Of a DNA stretch of 6,519 bases, positions 1 through 3,845 are shown piece by piece. Both the position numbers and the translations under genes were made by a program. How positions within the stretch are numbered: position 1 is the stretch's first letter; every line of letters begins with the position of its first letter. The stretch is from Lachnospiraceae bacterium. GTDB lineage: Bacteria > Bacillota > Clostridia > Lachnospirales > Lachnospiraceae. The stretch spans positions 1 to 6,519 of the forward strand of contig WQST01000136.1 of the NCBI GenBank assembly GCA_009787745.1, read 5' to 3'. The notes under the pieces were generated by a model, which saw only the letters and a list, made by a program, of their open reading frames with translations, had not been told where the DNA came from and searched no databases.

Positions 1-1233
1 CCGCCCCTTTCCCGCCAGACTCTCCCGCTGACGCACCCCGAAGCGATGTTGTTCATCGGTAATTACCAATGCCAGGTTTTTATAATTTACTTTTTCTTGG
101 ATAAGGGCATGGGTGCCGATGATGACATTCGCTTCGCCGCTTAGGATTTTCGCATAGGCTTCACGCTTCGCCGCCGCCGACATGGCGCCTGTTAAAATAA
201 TCGGACGAATCGGTAAGTTATATTGGTCACTGAGTTCCTTTAAAGCCTTATAATGCTGGGCCGCCAACACCTCTGTCGGAGCCATCATCGCGCCTTGACA
301 GCCGTTTGCGGCACACATTAGTAAAGCAAGAAAGGCAATAATGGTTTTCCCTGAGCCGACGTCGCCTTGAATTAAGCGGTTCATGACATATTGACCCGAT
401 AAGTCAGCGGTGATTTCCGACCATACTTTAAGTTGAGCATTCGTCAGGCGGTATGGCAAGGCTTCCAATAACCTTTCCGTCTCGGCTACTTCCAGCATTA
501 TTGCACTGCTTCGCTTGGCTTGCGAAGTATCACGCATCCGCCTGACGGCAATAATAAAAAGGAAAAATTCATCGAAAACTAAGCGTCTGCGCGCTTCCGC
601 TAAATCATCATAATCAGCAGGGAAATGGATTTTTTTAATCGCTGTCTGATAATCAATTAAATTATGATTTTTCTTTACCGCCGGCGGTAAATGGTCGGTT
701 GGAAATGTGAAATTGTTCAGTATTTGGGCGACGGTTTTTATTAATGTATTATTTGATAATCCGGCGGTGAGGGGGTAACGAGGGCGAAAAGTATTTATTA
801 GCACTTGATATTCCGGTTCTTTAAACATCTTCGCTTGTTCCATATGCAGTTCGTCACCCTTTTTTTCGACTCTGCCACGGAATATATAGTAACTTCCTGA
901 TTTAAGAACCTTACTTAGGAAAGGCATGTTGAAATATGTCAGGTGAAGTACACCGCTTGCGTCTTTGATACTTAGGTTAGTAATCGTAAGATGCCTGACC
1001 CGCTTCTGTCTTACTGAGCCGAAAACCGTTCCTGCAACAGTATGGAACTCACTGTTTCCCTGAGTCATGGTTTGGCGGATATCAGCAATCGGTACGGGGG
1101 GGCTATAGCGGTCATAATCGCGCGGAAAATAAGTCAGCGCATCATATACGCTATAGATTCCTACTTTATTATACAGTGATGCTGTTTTATCACCGACACC
1201 TTTGATGGTTCGGATATCTGCTGTTTCTATCAT
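1..1233 (-). CDS. recG: ATP-dependent DNA helicase RecG, N-terminal 411 residues (3' end cut by window)
   Basis: RecG is the superfamily 2 helicase that remodels stalled replication forks and Holliday junctions. The frame is open without interruption from the start to the left edge. The N-terminus has a helix-hairpin-helix-like segment (IRTIKGVGDKTASLYNKVG from residue 7), followed by the wedge/OB region (about residues 50-150). The helicase part shows the Q-motif segment LPYRLTNAQLKVW (259-271), Walker A GDVGSGKT (290-297), motif Ia MAPTE (317-321), LTGAM (347-351), GTHAL (373-377) and the DEQH Walker B followed by RFGVRQR (393 onward). The family is usually about 680-700 residues, so roughly 270 C-terminal residues lie outside the window. 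I chose the ATG at 1233 because GAGG lies five bases upstream; an in-frame ATG at 1254 lacks a good ribosome site. A strong terminator sits just upstream, so recG depends on a weak local promoter or on read-through. Confidence 0.97.
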   Translation of the reverse strand, partial: MIETADIRTIKGVGDKTASLYNKVGIYSVYDALTYFPRDYDRYSPPVPIADIRQTMTQGNSEFHTVAGTVFGSVRQKRVRHLTITNLSIKDASGVLHLTYFNMPFLSKVLKSGSYYIFRGRVEKKGDELHMEQAKMFKEPEYQVLINTFRPRYPLTAGLSNNTLIKTVAQILNNFTFPTDHLPPAVKKNHNLIDYQTAIKKIHFPADYDDLAEARRRLVFDEFFLFIIAVRRMRDTSQAKRSSAIMLEVAETERLLEALPYRLTNAQLKVWSEITADLSGQYVMNRLIQGDVGSGKTIIAFLALLMCAANGCQGAMMAPTEVLAAQHYKALKELSDQYNLPIRPIILTGAMSAAAKREAYAKILSGEANVIIGTHALIQEKVNYKNLALVITDEQHRFGVRQRESLAGKGR

Positions 1234-1296
1234 AGTAACCTCTATCTCTTCCATTACCCGCGATTGGGGTTCGGAACTTGGTTAGTAGATAATAAT

Positions 1297-1333
1297 AAAA
1301 AGTGACCTTACCTCGCAGCGGCGGTCACTTTTT
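1297..1333 (-). terminator. Intrinsic terminator between the GntR/DUF1648 operon and recG
   Basis: A perfect 11-bp stem (AAAAAGTGACC at 1297-1307 with GGTCACTTTTT at 1323-1333) encloses a 15-base loop. On the minus strand it is followed by TTTTTATTATTATC, a good T-tract. It would end transcripts from the promoter at 1411-1439 and any read-through from the operon ending at 1458. The stem is symmetric enough to act on the plus strand too. It may also act as an attenuator for recG, since no convincing recG promoter is visible in 1234-1296. Confidence 0.85.
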
Positions 1334-1373
1334 GTATGATTGATATTACTAATAGAATCGATACTATGAACAC
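1308..1373 (-). CDS. Possible small hydrophobic peptide (21 residues, GTG start), holin-like toxin candidate or remnant
   Basis: A GTG at 1373 opens a frame of 21 codons ending in TAA at 1310-1308. The product would be a single hydrophobic stretch (FIVSILLVISII) followed by QKVTAAAR, a membrane segment with a weakly basic tail. The last codons are the 5' arm of the terminator stem and the stop codon lies in its loop. This overlap of coding end and terminator resembles small holin-like or type I toxin genes in Bacillota. Against a functional gene: the start is GTG, no Shine-Dalgarno sequence lies at normal distance, and the nearby ATG (1384) is in another frame and stops after six codons, so it may be a decayed copy. 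It sits 20-100 bases downstream of a strong promoter. The alternative is a non-coding leader or small RNA. Confidence 0.3.
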   Translation of the reverse strand: MFIVSILLVISIIQKVTAAAR

Positions 1374-1389
1374 GCCGTTACCATTTAGC

Positions 1390-1402
1390 AGGAATACTTC
1401 CT
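1390..1402 (-). promoter_or_regulatory. Small hairpin at the 5' end of the short transcript
   Basis: On the minus strand AGGAA-GTA-TTCCT forms a perfect 5-bp stem with a 3-base loop. It begins within a few bases of the predicted transcription start near 1404. The only Shine-Dalgarno-like sequence of this transcript (AAGGA) lies in the 5' arm and would be paired. Sequestration of the ribosome site by a 5' hairpin is known in some type I toxin mRNAs; applying it here is inference. Confidence 0.4.
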
Positions 1403-1410
1403 TAATCCTT

Positions 1411-1439
1411 ACTATACCACAAACGTATGTTCTTGTCCA
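1411..1439 (-). promoter_or_regulatory. Strong sigma-A-type promoter directing a short transcript toward recG
   Basis: On the minus strand TGGACA (1439-1434) and TATAGT (1416-1411) are separated by exactly 17 bases. Each has one mismatch to consensus, and TGG precedes the -10 box (extended -10). Transcription would start near 1404, just after the DUF1648 gene ends, and would meet the terminator about 70-110 bases later. It drives either a short RNA/peptide or, by read-through, recG. Confidence 0.7.
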
Positions 1440-1457
1440 GTCTTTATATAAAATATT

Positions 1458-2597
1458 TTAAAACACGATAATCATCCATACATACGAAGCTATAAGTCCT
1501 AAAATACCAATAACAACTCCTATTTTAACAGGTAAGCGCGAATAATTAAAGCCTAGATTGGTTCCAAAGCGGTCGCCTACGAAATAGGCGGGGTCGTCGG
1601 GATTATGATAAAATAATCCCCAAGCCCAGTATTTATCATCACTCATTGCATTATTTCCGACAATATCATCTCTCTTCGTGACCGCCGTTTCCGAGACGTC
1701 CACTTTTAGCAATGTCCCTCCTTGCCCTGCACGGACGGAAACAACGCAGATCGGGATGATCGGTACGGTCGCGATTACCATCGTCAACCAAAAAGGTACG
1801 GTGAAATCAATAAAGGCTGATTGTAAACCTAAAATTAAGAACAATAAAACAATCGCAACCGCTAAAAAACCAATTGAATGACCCATCAGGAGCCGGTATC
1901 TGGTATGCTGTGCAAATGACTTAACAGGTTCTTTGTGGTCGATTTGCAACTTTGCCCTTTCAATAAATATTCCTACCAGCCACATCGTTGCAAGCGTAAG
2001 CAGGTTGATTAGAGGCATTGTTAACATTGTCCCGATTGATTTCGGCGCCCATCTGTCAGGCTCCATGTTGATATCCCAATGTACCGGAATCATATCAGGC
2101 AAGACAGGGTACCGCACCGCAACAATAATAAGTGATACAAAAATCAGGATCAGGGCAGAAACATACCAAAAATGCGGCATCGCCGATAAATTCCCACGTG
2201 TAAAAGATGTTGCCGTGTCCGCATATTTAATATCCGATACATTCCAACCAAACTGTGATTTTAGTGCCAATGCCTTACTGTGATTGGGCACAAATGCGAT
2301 AAGCTGAACCGCAAGCAAAATAAACGGCGCGAAGATAATCGTGTAGAATGTATACTCAGGTACTGTTATATATTGAAAAATAGATGCCAAAAGAACAATT
2401 ATCCCGCCGCAAACTGTGATTATGATGTATCTGCGCTTTAGTGCTTTGGCTTCGTCAGTATTATTAGCTTCGGGTGGTATTTTCACACCAAACAGAAACG
2501 ATTTGCGTGTGAGTAGCGGCAATATCGGTAATAAAGCTCCGCAAAATAGTAAAACACATATGTTAGTAATAAACAGGAATACATTAAGTTCATTCAT
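1458..2597 (-). CDS. DUF1648/DUF5808-family multipass membrane protein (379 residues)
   Basis: This is an integral membrane protein of unknown molecular function. I see about eight membrane segments (near residues 6-29, 55-77, 82-103, 142-163, 188-212, 242-265, 267-288 and 356-379). After the fourth comes the DUF1648 signature YPVLPDMIPVHWDINMEPDR (163-182). Near the C-terminus is a DUF5808-like stretch, DKYWAWGLFYHNPDDPAYFV (321-340) continuing to GTNLGFNYSR. DUF1648 also occurs in SdpI, the Bacillus subtilis immunity protein and signal receptor for SdpC, but the SdpI C-terminal domain is not seen here. The ATG overlaps the gntR stop as ATGA, and a strong AAGGAGG (2613-2607) lies nine bases upstream inside the gntR coding end, so translation is probably coupled. 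Expression should follow the gntR autoregulated promoter. A role in immunity or envelope-stress sensing is inference. Confidence 0.9.
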   Translation of the reverse strand: MNELNVFLFITNICVLLFCGALLPILPLLTRKSFLFGVKIPPEANNTDEAKALKRRYIIITVCGGIIVLLASIFQYITVPEYTFYTIIFAPFILLAVQLIAFVPNHSKALALKSQFGWNVSDIKYADTATSFTRGNLSAMPHFWYVSALILIFVSLIIVAVRYPVLPDMIPVHWDINMEPDRWAPKSIGTMLTMPLINLLTLATMWLVGIFIERAKLQIDHKEPVKSFAQHTRYRLLMGHSIGFLAVAIVLLFLILGLQSAFIDFTVPFWLTMVIATVPIIPICVVSVRAGQGGTLLKVDVSETAVTKRDDIVGNNAMSDDKYWAWGLFYHNPDDPAYFVGDRFGTNLGFNYSRLPVKIGVVIGILGLIASYVWMIIVF

Positions 2598-2974
2598 TCG
2601 ATAAATCCTCCTTTTATTTTTCTGTAATTATCAGAACATGCTTTGGTGAGCGTACTTTCATCAATACCGTTACAAATTGCCTCCGCTACGCATAATGCAA
2701 GCTTTTCTGAAAGGATTTCAGGTATATCCTGCGGTGTTTTGACCGCAATCATCGCCGTTTTCCTTCTATTCATTATGATATATCCTCTACTGCGCAAGAT
2801 ATCATATGACTTGTTAACCGTATGAAAGCTAATACCTAAGTCAGCGGCAAGATTTCGCGCGGACGGCAATGATTCGCCCGCCTTAAGCTGTCCTGACGCT
2901 ATCCCTATGATTATGCCGTCATACAACTGTTCGTATATTGGCTTTTCTGCGTAGATGTCAATTTTAATCAGCAT
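2594..2974 (-). CDS. GntR-family transcriptional regulator, short YtrA-like type (126 residues)
   Basis: A DNA-binding repressor of the small GntR subgroup that pairs a winged helix-turn-helix with a short C-terminal dimerisation tail, with no effector domain of FadR or HutC size. The winged helix spans about residues 10-78: IYEQLYDGIIIGIASGQLKA, then LPSARNLAADLGISFHTVNK as the helix-turn-helix, then SRGYIIMNRRKT as the wing. I place the start at the ATG at 2974 because GAGGTG (2986-2981) lies six bases upstream; the in-frame GTG at 2983 is part of that ribosome site. Length fits the subgroup, whose members usually repress their own operon with a membrane transporter or membrane protein. Here the co-transcribed partner is the DUF1648 protein, overlapping by four bases. 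The promoter lies inside a 22-bp inverted repeat, the probable operator. Confidence 0.93.
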   Translation of the reverse strand: MLIKIDIYAEKPIYEQLYDGIIIGIASGQLKAGESLPSARNLAADLGISFHTVNKSYDILRSRGYIIMNRRKTAMIAVKTPQDIPEILSEKLALCVAEAICNGIDESTLTKACSDNYRKIKGGFIE

Positions 2975-2980
2975 CGCAAT

Positions 2981-3031
2981 CACCTCAATTACATCTGATA
3001 TACTTATTATATATCAGATGTAATTGAGGTG
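2981..3031. repeat. Perfect 22-bp inverted repeat, probable GntR operator
   Basis: The arms 2981-3002 and 3010-3031 are exact reverse complements over 22 bases, separated by seven bases. The dyad is centred at 3006, at the downstream edge of the -10 box. It covers the -10 box, the spacer, the last two bases of the -35 box and the gntR Shine-Dalgarno sequence. The predicted start near 2999 lies inside the left arm, so the gntR mRNA cannot form the hairpin; this points to a DNA operator rather than an RNA element. At 51 bp overall it is longer than a usual single GntR dimer site, so two dimers may bind. Both arms end in GAGGTG, which is a ribosome site for gntR on one side and lies before a tiny plus-strand frame on the other. 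Confidence 0.85.
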
Positions 3032-3035
3032 TCAA
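3006..3035 (-). promoter_or_regulatory. Consensus sigma-A-type promoter of the gntR-DUF1648 operon
   Basis: On the minus strand TTGACA (3035-3030) and TATAAT (3011-3006) are both perfect consensus hexamers, with an 18-base spacer. The expected start is near 2999, about 25 bases before the gntR ATG. The inverted repeat overlaps almost the whole core promoter, so occupancy by a repressor would block RNA polymerase. A promoter this strong makes sense only if it is normally repressed. Confidence 0.85.
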
Positions 3036-3036
3036 T

Positions 3037-3073
3037 ATGTTTATGGTTCTAAGGGATAGATAGGCAATTTCCG
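3037..3073 (+). pseudogene. Possible remnant of the 3' end of a second XRE gene
   Basis: TAAGGGATAGATA at 3050-3062 is identical to 3490-3502, which encodes the LRDR-stop end of the XRE gene; here it also reads LRDR-stop in frame. The octamer AATTTCCG follows in both places (3066-3073 and 3512-3519). The stretch can be read as an eight-codon frame starting at 3037 behind GAGGTG (3026-3031), but a function for so short a peptide is doubtful. It is best seen as the tail of a lost tandem copy, although 13 matching bases alone could be chance. Confidence 0.35.
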
Positions 3074-3074
3074 T

Positions 3075-3103
3075 ACTGCCTGTATATTTTTATGACTGCC
3101 TGT
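3075..3103 (+). repeat. Direct repeat ACTGCCTGT, possible operator upstream of the XRE gene
   Basis: ACTGCCTGT occurs at 3075-3083 and again at 3095-3103, 20 bases apart start to start, so both copies face nearly the same side of the helix. An inverted half, AGGCA at 3062-3066, pairs with the TGCCT of the first copy. The set lies 80-120 bases before the XRE start and could be a binding site for that or another regulator. Confidence 0.4.
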
Positions 3104-3129
3104 TCCTTTTCTATTATCAAAAACACCAC

Positions 3130-3148
3130 TATACTAATAGTAGATAAT
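3130..3148 (+). promoter_or_regulatory. Probable -10 region and short palindrome of the XRE gene promoter
   Basis: Two -10-like hexamers lie here, TATACT (3130-3135) and GATAAT (3143-3148), each one mismatch from consensus, but neither has a good -35 box. Between them lies the perfect palindrome TACTA-A-TAGTA (3132-3142). A weak promoter with a dyad at the -10 region would suit an autoregulated XRE gene. This is tentative. Confidence 0.3.
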
Positions 3149-3182
3149 TAATACAACTCTATCAGATGAAGGAGTAAAATAT

Positions 3183-3503
3183 ATGGATTACAGTTATATT
3201 GGTATGCGAATTAAGAAGCATCGGGAAAAGCGTGGGTTAAGCCAAGCAAAGTTTGCAGAGATAGTTAATTTAAGTGATGATTACATAAGCAAAATCGAAC
3301 GTGGTGATCGTTTACCGAAATTACCGCCTTTTATAGAGATTTTAAATGCGCTTGACGTCTCGGCTGATGAGATTCTCTTCGAAGTTTTGGAAAGAAGCTA
3401 TGAAAGCCGTATTGCCGAGTACGTTGAACGTATCGGGAATTTATCAAAGAAAGAGCAGGAACGAATCTTTAATATTTTGGATGTTTGCTTAAGGGATAGA
3501 TAA
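3183..3503 (+). CDS. XRE-family (HTH_3) transcriptional regulator, 106 residues
   Basis: A small DNA-binding protein of the Cro/C1 type. The five-helix HTH domain fills residues 5-65: IGMRIKKHREKRGLSQAKFA (helices 1-2), then IVNLSDDYISKIERGDRLPK with the recognition helix, then PPFIEILNALDVSADEILFE (helices 4-5). A helical tail from about residue 66 to 106 (ESRIAEYVERIGNLSKKEQE and beyond) probably supports dimerisation. The ATG at 3183 has AAGGAG eight bases upstream. It is a single-gene unit running opposite to its neighbours, with the surface-protein gene converging on it. The target is unknown; a possible operator lies in its leader. Such stand-alone XRE proteins are common both in chromosomes and in mobile-element remnants. 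Confidence 0.93.
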   Translation: MDYSYIGMRIKKHREKRGLSQAKFAEIVNLSDDYISKIERGDRLPKLPPFIEILNALDVSADEILFEVLERSYESRIAEYVERIGNLSKKEQERIFNILDVCLRDR

Positions 3504-3669
3504 ATAAGTTTAATTTCCGAAATTTGCTTGAATGTGGATTCTGTTTCGGGTGTCTGCGGATTTAGACGGACACTTTATATTAAATTATTCTTTTTTGAGA
3601 AATCTCGTAGAATCATTTGTCCTCCTGAGCGGAGTAGAGAGAGCATGGCTTTATGTTTGAAATTTTACC

Positions 3670-3708
3670 CAAAAATAAGTCAAGGATTTACGCCTTGACT
3701 TATTTTTG
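3670..3708. terminator. Bidirectional intrinsic terminator between XRE and surface-protein genes
   Basis: A perfect 16-bp stem (3670-3685 with 3693-3708) closes a seven-base loop. The outer arms are A5 on one side and T5 on the other, so it gives a T-tract on both strands. It lies about 170 bases past the XRE stop and about 140 bases past the stop of the converging surface-protein gene, and can serve both. Confidence 0.88.
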
Positions 3709-3765
3709 ATTAATTTACTTTTCTAATCTCAATACTCATGAAACAACGAATATTTTGCCCGAACA

Positions 3766-3815
3766 CGACTAACTGCTTATTAGTCGCGAGTATGCTCATG
3801 AATATAAACTCGCGA
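3766..3815. other. Two overlapping, mutually exclusive hairpins
   Basis: Hairpin one is CGACTAA (3766-3772) with TTAGTCG (3780-3786), loop of seven. Hairpin two is TCGCGAGT (3784-3791) with ACTCGCGA (3808-3815), loop of 16. They share 3784-3786 and cannot both form fully. They lie 30-80 bases after the stop of the surface-protein gene, in its 3' untranslated region, and have no T-tract. They may stabilise the 3' end or be a protein site. Confidence 0.4.
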
Positions 3816-3845
3816 GGCATTTTGACCGCCCTGTTTATGTTTATA

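Larger units (their letters stand above)
3504..3845. other. Convergent intergenic region (342 bp)
   Basis: No credible coding frame is seen. From left to right it holds a weak hairpin (3550-3556 with 3567-3573, one G-T pair) followed by a T-rich stretch, which may be a minor terminator for the XRE gene. Next is a stretch at about 3597-3641 (GAGAAATCTC, then CTCCTGAGCGGAGTAGAGAG) that resembles a decayed intergenic dispersed repeat. Then come the strong bidirectional terminator at 3670-3708 and two overlapping hairpins at 3766-3815 near the end of the surface-protein gene. Confidence 0.6.

Noticed and set aside
1265..1293. Plus-strand promoter for an antisense antitoxin RNA (TTGGGG with GATAAT, 18-base spacer)
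   Set aside because: The -35 box is poor, the start would lie right at the terminator stem, and no plus-strand terminator follows at a sensible distance. It is not strong enough to annotate.
1297..1404. T-box or other tRNA-sensing leader upstream of recG
   Set aside because: The leader has a GGTAACGGCG stretch and a terminator, but the conserved TGGNACCGCG core is missing, the leader is far too short for a specifier loop, and recG is not a usual T-box target.
1678..1881. Plus-strand frame of 67 codons
   Set aside because: It lies entirely antisense to the DUF1648 membrane-protein gene, which has clear family motifs; it has no recognisable domain.
1933..2283. Plus-strand frame of 116 codons
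   Set aside because: It is a shadow of the hydrophobic membrane-protein gene on the other strand, with no motif of its own.
2981..3031. Terminal inverted repeat or MITE end of a mobile element
   Set aside because: The two arms lie side by side around a promoter rather than at opposite ends of an element, no target-site duplication or transposase is seen, and an operator explains the dyad better.
3735..3802. Direct repeat CTCATGAA at 3735 and 3795
   Set aside because: Eight bases only, in an AT-rich intergenic region, with no consistent extension; it may be chance.
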